Shown here: in pieces, positions 37,831-46,294 of the stretch
How the letters are laid out: each line of letters opens with the position of its first letter
Numbering within the stretch: position 1 is the stretch's first letter
DNA from: AWTP1-13 sp963832445
Lineage (GTDB): Bacteria; Pseudomonadota; Alphaproteobacteria; Rhizobiales; Hyphomicrobiaceae
DNA length: 64,000 bases
Direction of reading: 5' to 3'
Assembly (NCBI GenBank): GCA_963832445.1
Contig: CAWHUM010000024.1
Coordinates: 1 to 64,000, forward strand
Made by a program: the position numbers and the translations under genes
The notes under the pieces: generated by a model
Seen by the model: only the letters and a program-made list of their open reading frames with translations
What the model was told of the DNA's origin: nothing
Databases searched by the model: none

Positions 37831-38972
37831 ACGTGATCGCGCAGCCCTTGCAGCGGCAGCAGACGAAGCTCGGCCTGGTCGATGTGGATATCCACCCGCG
37901 GCCGAAAAGCATCGAGGACCTCAAGCCCTACATGGCCTCGCGCTGGTGGGAGTACCTGCAGATCTACGGCACCCGCCGCCGCCACGGCTACGCCAAGGGG
38001 CATCCCTATCCCAAGATGGCGCCGGCAGACGGCATGCGGCGCGACGCGTGGCCAGCGAACGGACTGCTGCCAGGCGCGGACCTGCCGTTCATGCGCGAGC
38101 AGTACCTCGATCGCTATGGCGTCGAGGTCGGCCTGATGAACCCGCTCGGGCCCTCGGGCCAGGGTGAACAGAATCGCGAGCTCTCCGCTGCGCTGGCCTC
38201 CGCCACCAACGACTGGCAGGTGGAAGACTGGGCGCGGCCGGAGCCAAGGCTCAAGGCGTCGATCGTGGTGCCCTACGAGGACGGGGAGGCATCGCGCGCC
38301 GAGATCCACAAGCGCGCGGGGGACCCGCACTTCGCGCAGGTGCAGTTGCTCACGCGCACGGCCGAGGCGCTCGGGCGGCCGCGCTACTGGCCGATCTACG
38401 AGGCAGCCGTCGAACACGGGCTACCCGTGGGCATTCACGTGTTCGGCTACAGCGGGCATCCCATCAGCAATAGCGGCTGGCCATCGTTCTACATCGAGGA
38501 GATGACCGAGCACGAGACCGCCTGCTCGGCGCTCATCACCAGCATGATCATGGAAGGCGTGTTCGAGCGCTGGCCCGATCTCAAGATCGTCATGATCGAG
38601 GCTGGCTTCGCCTGGCTGCCGGCGCTCGGCTGGCGGCTCGACAAGGTGTGGAAGCGGTTGAAGAGTGAGGTGCCGCATCTGAAGATGGCGCCCTCCGAGT
38701 ACCTCAAGCGCAACGTGTGGGCCTCCACGCAGCCGATGGAGGAGCCGGAGGTGCCGCGCCACCTGATCGACACCCTGGAGTGGATCGGCTGGGACCGCAT
38801 CATGTTCGCCAGCGACTATCCGCACTGGGACTTCGACGATCCCCTGGTCGCGATTCCCTCGTTTCTCGGCGCGGAGCGGCGGCGCATGATCTTCTCGGAG
38901 AACGCCCGGGCGCTCTACGGGTGGAAGCCGGCAGCGGGAGCAGCCCCGACAAGCGACAAGGGCCCGGCGTGA
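37827..38972 (+). CDS. Amidohydrolase_2-family protein (paralogue 4)
   Basis: The product is 381 residues. The start overlaps the previous stop (ATGA). Motifs are LVDVDIHPRPKS, PVGIHVFGYSGHPISNSGWP and MFASDYPHWDFDDP. It is closest to paralogue 1 (shared KxxLPxR/ASRW N-terminus and EVxHLKxxPSEYxxRN). The two pairs (1 with 4, 2 with 3) suggest two distinct activities or a heteromeric enzyme. Confidence 0.87.
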   Translation: MNVIAQPLQRQQTKLGLVDVDIHPRPKSIEDLKPYMASRWWEYLQIYGTRRRHGYAKGHPYPKMAPADGMRRDAWPANGLLPGADLPFMREQYLDRYGVEVGLMNPLGPSGQGEQNRELSAALASATNDWQVEDWARPEPRLKASIVVPYEDGEASRAEIHKRAGDPHFAQVQLLTRTAEALGRPRYWPIYEAAVEHGLPVGIHVFGYSGHPISNSGWPSFYIEEMTEHETACSALITSMIMEGVFERWPDLKIVMIEAGFAWLPALGWRLDKVWKRLKSEVPHLKMAPSEYLKRNVWASTQPMEEPEVPRHLIDTLEWIGWDRIMFASDYPHWDFDDPLVAIPSFLGAERRRMIFSENARALYGWKPAAGAAPTSDKGPA

Positions 38973-40732
38973 CGATCGCTGCCGGACAGTCCGCTTTCGT
39001 GCCGAAGTCCGGCGGGCGCAGCAATGCGCGCAGTCTCTCGACCTGGCTCGCCGGGCGCAATGTCGGACGCCACGTCGGCGTGCTGGGGCTGATCGCGGCG
39101 CTGGGGTTCCTCACGGTCTATCCCGTGGCGATGCTGCTCTACGGCAGCCTGCATTCCACGCCCCCTGGTGCGGCAGGCGAGTTCAATCTCGCCGGGTACC
39201 GCGCCATCCTCACCGCCGAGAACTTCAAGGTTCTCCTGAACACGGTGGCGATCTCGCTCGCCAAGACGATTCCGTCGCTGCTGACCGCGATCTTCCTCGC
39301 CTGGATCGTGGCGCGCACCGACACCCCTGCGCGGCGAACCCTGGAAATCCTGATAACGCTGCCGTTCTTCATCCCGCCGATCCTGACCGCCATGGCCTGG
39401 GGCATGCTCGGCAACCCGCAAGTGGGCGCGCTCAATCTGGCCTGGAAGTGGCTCACCGGGGCCGAGACCCACATCATCAACGTCTATTCGTGGGGCGGCG
39501 TGGTGTGGCACATGATGCAGTACTCGACGCCGTTCCTGTTCCTGTTCATCGTCGAGGCCTTCCGCGCCATGGACCCGGCGCTCGAGGAATCGAGCCGCAT
39601 GTGCGGCGCCTCGCGCTGGCGCACCTTCCGCAGCATCACCTTGATGCTGATGTTGCCGGTGATCTCGAGCTCGTTCCTGTTGAGCTTCATCCGCGGCATC
39701 GAGTCCTTCGAGTCGCCGCTGTTCTTCGGCACCCCGGCCGGCATCACCGTGTTCACCACCGAGCTCTACAATTCGATCAATCACCGCGCGACACCCGACT
39801 ATCAATACGCCACGGCGCTCAGCTTCGCCGTGCTGGCCCTCATGTTCCTGCTCGTTATCTGGCAGTGGCGCCTCCTGCACGGCCGCGCGTTCCACACGGT
39901 GACGGGGAAGGGCTATGCGCCCAACGTCACCAAGCTCGGGCCCTGGCGCTGGGCTACGTTCGCCTTCTGCGTATTCTTCTTTGTCGTGGCGGTCGTGCTG
40001 CCGGTCGGCCAGCTGCTGCTCGGCTCGTTCTTCAAGTTCTTCGGCTTCTACAGCTACGACATGCTCACCCTCGACAACTACAGGAAGGTCTTCCAGAACG
40101 GCGAGTTCCTGCGCTCGGTATGGAATACCTTCAAGCTCGGCCTGATGGGTGCCAGCGCCACCATGGTGCTCGGCGGCATCGTCGCCTATGTCACCGCTCG
40201 CACCGAGTGGCGCGGGCGCCGCCTGATCGACGCGCTCGCCTGGCTGCCCTGGATGATGCCCGGCATGGTGCTCGGCATCGGCTTCCTGTGGGCCTTCGCG
40301 ATGCTGCCGGGCTTCGTGCCGATCTACGGCACGATCTGGGCGCTGCTGCTGGCCTATCTTGCGCTCGGCACGCCGATCGCCGTGCGCGTGATGTCCGGCG
40401 CCTACCAGCAGCTCTCCTACGACCTCGAGGAGTGCTCGCGCGTGCACGGCGCCAGCTGGTGGCAGACGCTGTGGCGCATCATGATCGCGCTGGCGTGGCC
40501 GTCGTTCGCGGTCGGCTGGATCCTCACCTTCTTCGGCATCATGCGCGAGCTCAGCGCCTCGATCCTGCTCTTCTCGGTCGGTTCAGAAGTACTTTCGGTC
40601 GTGCTGCTCAAGATGTGGATGAACGGCGAGGCCGAGCAGGTGAGCGTCATCGGGCTGATGATGATGCTGCTCGTCATCTTCTTCCGCTGGTTGCAGCTCA
40701 AGGTGATCCAGCGTCACGTCAGCACGCTATGA
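38969..40732 (+). CDS. ABC importer permease, fused two-domain Fe3+ type (FbpB/AfuB-like)
   Basis: The product is 587 residues from a GTG that overlaps the previous stop (GTGA). About twelve helices form two BPD_transp_1 domains, each with an EAA loop: LEESSRMCGASRWRTFRSIT and LEECSRVHGASWWQTLWRIM. One polypeptide supplies both halves of the channel. It partners the ATPase at 40752 and, I infer, the binding protein at 30151. Confidence 0.9.
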   Translation: MTIAAGQSAFVPKSGGRSNARSLSTWLAGRNVGRHVGVLGLIAALGFLTVYPVAMLLYGSLHSTPPGAAGEFNLAGYRAILTAENFKVLLNTVAISLAKTIPSLLTAIFLAWIVARTDTPARRTLEILITLPFFIPPILTAMAWGMLGNPQVGALNLAWKWLTGAETHIINVYSWGGVVWHMMQYSTPFLFLFIVEAFRAMDPALEESSRMCGASRWRTFRSITLMLMLPVISSSFLLSFIRGIESFESPLFFGTPAGITVFTTELYNSINHRATPDYQYATALSFAVLALMFLLVIWQWRLLHGRAFHTVTGKGYAPNVTKLGPWRWATFAFCVFFFVVAVVLPVGQLLLGSFFKFFGFYSYDMLTLDNYRKVFQNGEFLRSVWNTFKLGLMGASATMVLGGIVAYVTARTEWRGRRLIDALAWLPWMMPGMVLGIGFLWAFAMLPGFVPIYGTIWALLLAYLALGTPIAVRVMSGAYQQLSYDLEECSRVHGASWWQTLWRIMIALAWPSFAVGWILTFFGIMRELSASILLFSVGSEVLSVVLLKMWMNGEAEQVSVIGLMMMLLVIFFRWLQLKVIQRHVSTL

Positions 40733-40751
40733 GCTGGGAGGCTCGAGGATC

Positions 40752-41864
40752 ATGTCGGCAGTGCTGATCGAAGGCGTCAGCCGCCATTTCGGCAGCGTCG
40801 TCGCGGTCGACAAGGTCGATCTGTCGGTGGAACCCGGCGAGTTCGTTACGCTGCTCGGCCCCTCCGGCTGCGGCAAGACCACCACGCTGCGCATGGTGGC
40901 GGGGCTCGAGCAGAACACCACCGGGCGCATCAGCATCGGCGACCGCGTGGTCAGCGATGCGGAGGCCGGCTTCTTCATTCCGTCCGACAAGCGGCGGCTC
41001 GGTATGGTGTTCCAGTCCTACGCCATCTGGCCGCACATGACCGTGTTCGACAATGTGGCCTACCCGCTGCGCATCCGCCGCCGCGCCAAGGAGGAGATCC
41101 GCGATCGCGTCATGCGCACGCTCAGGCTCGTGGAGATGGAGCCTTACGCCGAGCGGCCGGCGCCCGCCCTTTCCGGCGGCCAGCAGCAGCGCGTGGCGAT
41201 CGCGCGCGCGCTGGTGTTCGAGCCGGAGGTGCTGCTGCTCGACGAGCCGCTCAGCAACCTCGACGCCCGGCTGCGCACGCAGACGGGCGACGAGTTCCGC
41301 AGCCTGCAGAAGCGGCTGCGCATCACCAGCCTGTACGTCACGCACGACCAGGAGGAGGCGATGGCGCTCTCCGATCGCGTCGTGGTGATGCAGGAAGGAA
41401 AGATCCTGCAGATCGGGTCGCCGGAGGAAATCTACCAGCGGCCGCGCTCGCAGGCCGTGGCGACGTTCTTCGGCTCGCCCAACCTGCTTCCGGCCCACGT
41501 CACTCAATGCCGCTCCGACGGCAACGGCGGCTTTTGCCTCAGCGTGCGCGGCGATAGCTGGGAAGGCGACTGTCGCGCAGGCGAGCCGTTCGTCGAGGGC
41601 GAGCCGGTGGTCGTGCTGGTGCGGCCGGAGAACGTCCGTATCGGCGGCGATGCCAAGGCTGCGAACGGCGCGATCTCCTGGTCGGGCCAAGTGAAACACG
41701 TGGCCTTCCGCGGCGCCCGGGTGTCGATGTCGGTCGAGACGCCGGCGCACCAGCTCAACGTCGAAACGTCCCCGCTGCTGCAGGTGCGCGAAGGCGATGC
41801 GCTCACCCTCTCCGTGCCGTCGCACGGGGCCTGGGCAATTCGCCCCGCCGCGCAGGGCGCCTGA
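40752..41864 (+). CDS. ABC importer ATP-binding protein (Fe3+/polyamine type)
   Basis: The product is 370 residues with a GGGAGG RBS. Walker A is GPSGCGKTT, the Q-loop is MVFQSYAIWPHM, the signature is LSGGQQQRV, Walker B is VLLLDEPLSNLD and the switch His is in YVTHDQEEAM. A C-terminal TOBE-like domain starts at about residue 240. The last 62 bases overlap the 3' end of the MarR gene on the other strand. Confidence 0.92.
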   Translation: MSAVLIEGVSRHFGSVVAVDKVDLSVEPGEFVTLLGPSGCGKTTTLRMVAGLEQNTTGRISIGDRVVSDAEAGFFIPSDKRRLGMVFQSYAIWPHMTVFDNVAYPLRIRRRAKEEIRDRVMRTLRLVEMEPYAERPAPALSGGQQQRVAIARALVFEPEVLLLDEPLSNLDARLRTQTGDEFRSLQKRLRITSLYVTHDQEEAMALSDRVVVMQEGKILQIGSPEEIYQRPRSQAVATFFGSPNLLPAHVTQCRSDGNGGFCLSVRGDSWEGDCRAGEPFVEGEPVVVLVRPENVRIGGDAKAANGAISWSGQVKHVAFRGARVSMSVETPAHQLNVETSPLLQVREGDALTLSVPSHGAWAIRPAAQGA

Positions 41865-42405
41865 TCGGGGGCCGCGCGGCCGCCGGTCGCTCGATCGGCG
41901 GGCTCTCCGGCAAAGCGTTGCTATCGGCCACTCTCGCCTGCATCCGGCCGATGATGTCCTTCAACGTCTCGACCTCGGCCGGCGACAGGTCGTGAAGCAG
42001 GTCGCGCTGACGCTCGAGCGCCACCGGCACGATGCGATCATGCAGGGCGCGGCCTTTGGCCGTCAGCGCGACGTTGTGGCGGCGGCTGTCGGCGCCGTCC
42101 GCCTTTACGCTGACGACGCCCATGCGGGCGAGCACGTTCAGACTGCGGCTGACCGCACCCTTGTCGAGATCGGTCTCGCTGCAGATGCGATTGGCGCTCG
42201 TCTCGTTGGCGCGGCCGATGAACATCAGCACGCGCCATTCGACCACGCCGATGCCGTAGCGCTCGCGATAGAAGCGCGAGGCGGCGCGCGATACACGGTT
42301 GGAAAAGATGGCGATCTTGGTGGCGATATGGTCGTTGAGGTCGATGGCGGAGCCGCTGCCCATCGCCGCCGCCGGGGCGTCACTTGCTTTCTTCTGCCTC
42401 GGCAT
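41803..42405 (-). CDS. MarR-family transcriptional regulator
   Basis: The product is 200 residues from MPRQKKAS (42405, GAGGGGAG 12 bases upstream); an in-frame ATG at 42438 is the alternative. The winged helix is GIGVVEWRVLMFIGRANETS with SETDLDKGAVSRSLNVLARM as the recognition region and DSRRHNVALTAKGRAL as the wing. A ~40-residue Pro/Arg-rich tail follows, produced where the gene overlaps the ABC ATPase gene. It is the likely local repressor of the catabolic island, binding the GTTGATATATCAAC-like sites. The ligand is probably a pathway acid. Confidence 0.87.
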   Translation of the reverse strand: MPRQKKASDAPAAAMGSGSAIDLNDHIATKIAIFSNRVSRAASRFYRERYGIGVVEWRVLMFIGRANETSANRICSETDLDKGAVSRSLNVLARMGVVSVKADGADSRRHNVALTAKGRALHDRIVPVALERQRDLLHDLSPAEVETLKDIIGRMQARVADSNALPESPPIERPAAARPPIRRPARRGELPRPRATARRG

Positions 42406-42439
42406 GTCGGCGTACCACTCCCCTCGGGCGATGCTCACG

Positions 42440-42853
42440 TCACACTTCGACGACGACGTAGTTCGCCTCGACGCTGACGCGGAACGTCTCCGCCACGTAG
42501 GGGCCTTCGACGAGGCGCGCGCCGGTCTCGACGCTGACGGGATAGTTCTTCACGCGGACCTTGCGCGGGTCGCACCACGACTTGCCGGTGCGGATGTCGT
42601 ACTCCCAGGCGTGCCACGGGCAGCGGATGATTTCGCCGTGCCTGGAGTAGGAGTACTCGCCGGGTTCGTCCGACTGCACGAGGCCCGTCAGCTTGCCATG
42701 ATAGAGGCTGCCGCCCTGATGCGGGCAGCGGTTGAGCAGCGCAAAGTACTCACCAGCAAGATTGAAGATGACGACGGGCCGCCCCTCGAGCTCGACCAGC
42801 TTGCGCCCGCCCGGTGCAATCTCCTCGACGCTTGCGACGACGTGCTTGCCCAT
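42440..42853 (-). CDS. Rieske [2Fe-2S] ferredoxin-like protein
   Basis: The product is 137 residues. The cluster ligands are Cys43-x-His45 (CPHQGG) and Cys78-x2-His81 (CPWHAWEYD). It is longer than a plain NirD/BphF ferredoxin (~105) but lacks an oxygenase catalytic domain, so it is an electron carrier or a small Rieske subunit. It is divergent from the flavoprotein at 42974, with proposed operator D between them, so the two could form an electron-transfer pair. Confidence 0.88.
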   Translation of the reverse strand: MGKHVVASVEEIAPGGRKLVELEGRPVVIFNLAGEYFALLNRCPHQGGSLYHGKLTGLVQSDEPGEYSYSRHGEIIRCPWHAWEYDIRTGKSWCDPRKVRVKNYPVSVETGARLVEGPYVAETFRVSVEANYVVVEV

Positions 42854-42920
42854 CCCAACCCTTGGCCGATTCTTGGCTGAGCCTTGAATTTCGCGACCGA
42901 TCCAGACTAGGGTGGGTTTC

Positions 42921-42934
42921 GTTGAGAAGTCAAC
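42921..42934. promoter_or_regulatory. Proposed MarR operator, site D
   Basis: GTTGAGAAGTCAAC lies between the Rieske (42853, minus) and flavoprotein (42974, plus) starts. The outer arms GTTGA/TCAAC are perfect; the centre differs from sites A-C. Confidence 0.5.
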
Positions 42935-42973
42935 TTTAGCGACAAAGCGCAAGAGTTGCCGGGGAAGCCGATC

Positions 42974-44344
42974 ATGAGCGGGGTGAGCGTACGCGAGACG
43001 TTCGACACGGCGATCAGCGCTACCTACGACGTGATCGTCGCCGGCGGCGGCGCCTCGGGCCTGATCGCGGCGGTGGCGGCGGCACGGCTCGGCGCGCGCA
43101 CTCTGCTCCTGGAGCGGCAGGGCTGCCTCGGCGGCACCGCCACGACCGCCTACGTGGCGCAGTACGTGGGGTTCTACAACGGCGACACGCAGGCGGTGTG
43201 GGGCATCCCCTACGAGCTCGTCGGGCGCATCATGCAGGCGGGCGGCAGCGACGGCTTCGGCACCTACACGATGGCGGAAGCCGCGGCCAATCCCCTCACC
43301 ATCCATCATTTCCCGTTCAATCCGGAGATCGTGAAGATCGTCGCCGACGAGATGGTGGCGGAGGCCGGCGTGCACCTCGTGCTGCATTCCCAAGTGGTCG
43401 CCGTCGTGCGCGAGGGCAAGACGGTGAAGGGCGTGATCGTCGAGACGATCTCCGGCCGCAAGGCCTATGCGGCGCGCGTGGTGATCGATGCGACGGGCGA
43501 CGCGGTGGTGGCGCACGGCGCCGGTGTGGAGATGCAGGAGGACACGGGCGAAGGTGGCAGACGGCAGCCGAATACACTCTGCTTCCGTCTCTCCAACGTG
43601 GACGTGAAGCGGTTCCGCGCGCTACCGCGCGAGACCAAGCGCGCGCTTGCCCTCGAAGGGATCGAGAACGGCGAGCTGTTCTGGCAGAGCATGTCGTTCT
43701 GCAGCACGCCGGGGGGAACCGACGCGATCTGTCTCATGAGCCGGATTCTGGGCAAGGATTCGCTGAACGACGAGGATGCCTCCGAGCAGGAGCGCATCGG
43801 CCGCGCCCAGATCAAGAGCATCGTCGGCTTCCTCAAGCGGCGGGTGCCGGGGTTCGAGAACGCCATTCTGGCCGCGATCGCGCCGCGTGTCGGGGTGCGC
43901 GAAACGCGGCGCATCCGCGGGCAGCACACGCTGACCGAGGCCGAGATCCTGGCCGAGATGAAGTTCGAGGATGCGATCGCGCTGGGCTGCGGTCCGATGG
44001 ACATTCACGAACCGAACGGCACCGGCATTGAGCTCAGCATGCCGCCAGCGCCGTTCGAGATCCCGATGCGCTGCCTGGTGCCGCGCGACGTCGAGGGGCT
44101 GATCGTGACGGGCCGGGCCATCTCCGCCACGCACGAGGCGAACGGCGGCGCGCGGCACATGGCAACTGCTATGGCGCTCGGACACGCCGCAGGCGTGATG
44201 GCGGCGGTGTCGATCGGCGGGGCGAACTCGACGCTGTCGATCCCGGCGGCCATAGTGCGGGCCAAGCTGCGCGAGCAGGGCGCGGCGCTGTCCGCCCAGG
44301 AGGCGAGCAAGTTCACCGCGGCCAGGACCGCGGGCAAGGCATAG
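42974..44344 (+). CDS. FAD-dependent oxidoreductase (FAD_oxidored family)
   Basis: The product is 456 residues. The start at 42974 follows GGGGAAG. YDVIVAGGGASGLIAAVAAA is the FAD motif, ERQGCLGG follows, VIDATGDAVVAHGAGVEMQE is the second nucleotide-contact region and NGGARHMATAMALGHAAGV closes the FAD fold. It is a paralogue of the flavoprotein at 28541. Family members oxidise or reduce organic acids; the substrate here is unknown. The biotinyl gene follows 11 bases later. Confidence 0.88.
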   Translation: MSGVSVRETFDTAISATYDVIVAGGGASGLIAAVAAARLGARTLLLERQGCLGGTATTAYVAQYVGFYNGDTQAVWGIPYELVGRIMQAGGSDGFGTYTMAEAAANPLTIHHFPFNPEIVKIVADEMVAEAGVHLVLHSQVVAVVREGKTVKGVIVETISGRKAYAARVVIDATGDAVVAHGAGVEMQEDTGEGGRRQPNTLCFRLSNVDVKRFRALPRETKRALALEGIENGELFWQSMSFCSTPGGTDAICLMSRILGKDSLNDEDASEQERIGRAQIKSIVGFLKRRVPGFENAILAAIAPRVGVRETRRIRGQHTLTEAEILAEMKFEDAIALGCGPMDIHEPNGTGIELSMPPAPFEIPMRCLVPRDVEGLIVTGRAISATHEANGGARHMATAMALGHAAGVMAAVSIGGANSTLSIPAAIVRAKLREQGAALSAQEASKFTAARTAGKA

Positions 44345-44355
44345 GAGCGCGAGGG

Positions 44356-44577
44356 GTGGCAGACATTGCGACGAGGACCGAAGTAGCGGGCTCGGTGTGG
44401 AAGATCGTGACCGAGGTCGGCCAGAAGGTCGAGCCGGGCGACACCATCATGATCGTCGAATCGATGAAGATGGAAATCCCCGTCGTGACCGAGAAGGGCG
44501 GGACCGTGCTTAAATTCCTCGTGGCGGAGAAGGCCCCGGTCGCCGAGGGCCAGGTGGTGGCGATCCTGTCGCGCTAA
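44356..44577 (+). CDS. Stand-alone biotin/lipoyl carrier domain
   Basis: The product is 73 residues from a GTG behind GAGGG. ESMKMEIPV places the modified lysine at Lys38, the biotin-type MKM motif. The whole protein is one biotinyl domain with no carboxylase attached, and no biotin carboxylase or carboxyltransferase gene is in the window. It is co-transcribed with the flavoprotein, so a carboxylation step elsewhere or an unusual carrier role is possible. Confidence 0.87.
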   Translation: MADIATRTEVAGSVWKIVTEVGQKVEPGDTIMIVESMKMEIPVVTEKGGTVLKFLVAEKAPVAEGQVVAILSR

Positions 44578-44915
44578 TAGTCTTGAGCGTTTCGGGGCAC
44601 GTCCGGGATCCAGATTGGTAGGGATGGCAGCAGCGCTCGGTTCTTATGGTTCTCTCGGATTTGTCGGCTCGCTAGCAGGTCTCGGCTCTCTTACGGACCG
44701 CGGCTCAATCCTGCCGCGCCATCCTCTCCAATGCACGCCATCGGAATCCATCACAACACTAGTATAGCACACCCTACCGTGGGGTACGGCATCCCCGCAC
44801 AGTCACCACGAGCCACGCCAAAGAGATTGTCTCATGCCTTGAGGGCATTGACTTTTGCACGCGCGCGCGGCCTCTTGCTGCTGCACACGCAAGCACGCAC
44901 GTTGGACGCAAGCAC
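44578..44915. other. Non-coding stretch between biotinyl and complex I genes
   Basis: No gene is seen. A possible -35 (TTGACT) occurs at about 44849 before the complex I subunit gene, with no clear -10. A Ser-tRNA-like look at 44640-44745 does not fold into a cloverleaf. Confidence 0.4.
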
Positions 44916-45221
44916 ATGGCCGCTCGTATCTACAAGCCGGCACAGACAGCCATGCAGTCGGGCCCGGCCCGCACCAAGGAATGGGTGCTCGAGTACGAGC
45001 CGGAGGCACCGCGCGAGATCGATCCGCTGATGGGCTGGACCAGCTCGCGCGACATGAAGAGCCAGCTCATGCTCAGCTTCGACACCAAGGAAGAGGCCGT
45101 TGCCTACGCCGAGCGCAACGGCATCGCCTATCGCCTGCTGGAGCCGAAGCCGCGAGCGCCGGTGCGCAAGTCCTATTCCGACAATTTCCGCTTCGGCCGC
45201 AAAGGCTCCTGGACGCATTAG
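44916..45221 (+). CDS. NADH:ubiquinone oxidoreductase accessory subunit, NDUFS4 type
   Basis: The product is 101 residues. ARIYKPAQTAMQSGPARTKE, then WVLEYEPEAPREIDPLMGWT and the ending KSYSDNFRFGRKGSWTH match the ETC_C1_NDUFS4 family (PF04800). This accessory complex I subunit is shared by mitochondria and Alphaproteobacteria, which supports the lineage call. It is monocistronic, away from the nuo operon. Confidence 0.9.
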   Translation: MAARIYKPAQTAMQSGPARTKEWVLEYEPEAPREIDPLMGWTSSRDMKSQLMLSFDTKEEAVAYAERNGIAYRLLEPKPRAPVRKSYSDNFRFGRKGSWTH

Positions 45222-45370
45222 CGAAACCTCCGTTCACGCCACGCTATCCACTACAATCTTCGACGCGCCGCCCGGCGCCGCTTGACCGATGCGCGCGGGC
45301 ATCCGACCCTTCCGGAACCATGCGGTGGCCGGCGCGTTGAGCGCTGGATGGGGTTGGCAGGGAGGCGTCT

Positions 45371-45577
45371 ATGCCCAGCAGCGAAAGTCTGCGCGCGGGC
45401 GGCCAGATGCGCCGCCAGCTGGCCAGACAGCAACGCCAGCAGCAACAGCAGCAGCAGCTTCAACAGGCAGACCGCGTTCACCCCGCAAGCCGGGAATTGC
45501 CGGCCAAGCAGAATCAAACGCGGCACAACCCTGTTGCTGAGAACTGGCAGCGCAGGACGTTCACGTCCGACCAGTAG
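45371..45577 (+). CDS. Small Gln-rich hypothetical protein
   Basis: The product is 68 residues with GGGAGGCGTCT before the ATG. Residues ~13-32 are QMRRQLARQQRQQQQQQQLQ, a low-complexity Gln/Arg tract; the ending is NPVAENWQRRTFTSDQ. No family is recognised. The good RBS is the main support. Confidence 0.4.
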   Translation: MPSSESLRAGGQMRRQLARQQRQQQQQQQLQQADRVHPASRELPAKQNQTRHNPVAENWQRRTFTSDQ

Positions 45578-45781
45578 GTCTCGCCGGCGCCCCCGATCTC
45601 GGGGCCATGGCCCTCAAGCAATTCGTGACGGACCTCGACCGTGGATGTGCTCGGCGGACGCATCGACGCACTCGAGCTTGGCACTACGGTGCGCTATCGC
45701 ATCGGCGCGAGTGTCGAGGTGGTGCTGCCGCCGGCCTTGTGCTGGGCGTATTCAGCGAATCAGTCGGTCGAGACTGCTTAG

Positions 45782-46189
45782 CTAGATGCCGGCGGCGAAG
45801 GCTGGATGCACGACCAGGTCGCCGGGCTCGAGCGCCAGATGCCGGGCGGAGCCGGCGGCCAGCTCCAGCACCGCCGCCACATCCCCGCGCGAGGGCACGA
45901 CCGTGCGTGAGAGCGGTTTCGTCGCCGCCTCGATGCGGTGAACCATCCCGTCGGCCTTGATGAACACCATGTCGAGGGACACATGCGTGTCCTTCATCCA
46001 CATGCTGACTTCCTGGCTTGCGGGATAGAGGAAGAGCATGCCGGTGCCTGCGGGGACCTGATGGCGGAAGCCCAGCCCTGCCTGCTGCTCGGCCACCGAT
46101 TCCGGGATCTCGATGTCGATCGAATGCGCGCCGGACGCGGTTTCTATGATCAGCGTGCTTCGCCGCATGGATTGCAGGTCGACCGCCAT
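45782..46189 (-). CDS. DUF192 family protein
   Basis: The product is 135 residues (start MAVDLQSMRR). SVAEQQAGLGFRHQVPAGTG and MWMKDTHVSLDMVFIKADG are the DUF192 core. Most members carry a signal peptide; this one starts without one. In Alphaproteobacteria the gene commonly follows a double cold-shock gene, as here. Its role is unknown, though the partnership is conserved. Confidence 0.85.
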   Translation of the reverse strand: MAVDLQSMRRSTLIIETASGAHSIDIEIPESVAEQQAGLGFRHQVPAGTGMLFLYPASQEVSMWMKDTHVSLDMVFIKADGMVHRIEAATKPLSRTVVPSRGDVAAVLELAAGSARHLALEPGDLVVHPAFAAGI

Positions 46190-46294
46190 TTGCGGTCCGG
46201 CGCAGGTCCCCAATTACAGAACAGGTCCCAATGCGAAAACGGGACCGTCCAGTGGACAGTCCCGAAAACAGCAGACCAGCTCAATCGCGCGCCG

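Noticed and set aside
38915..40447. Minus-strand frame of 510 codons
   Set aside because: It is antisense to the ABC permease; low-complexity His/Asp/Arg/Glu composition.
44640..44745. Possible serine tRNA upstream of the complex I gene
   Set aside because: The T-loop-like string lacks a matching stem and no anticodon arm can be drawn.
45641..45780. Short GTG frame ending VETA
   Set aside because: About 46 codons with a weak RBS and no domain; not enough support for a gene.
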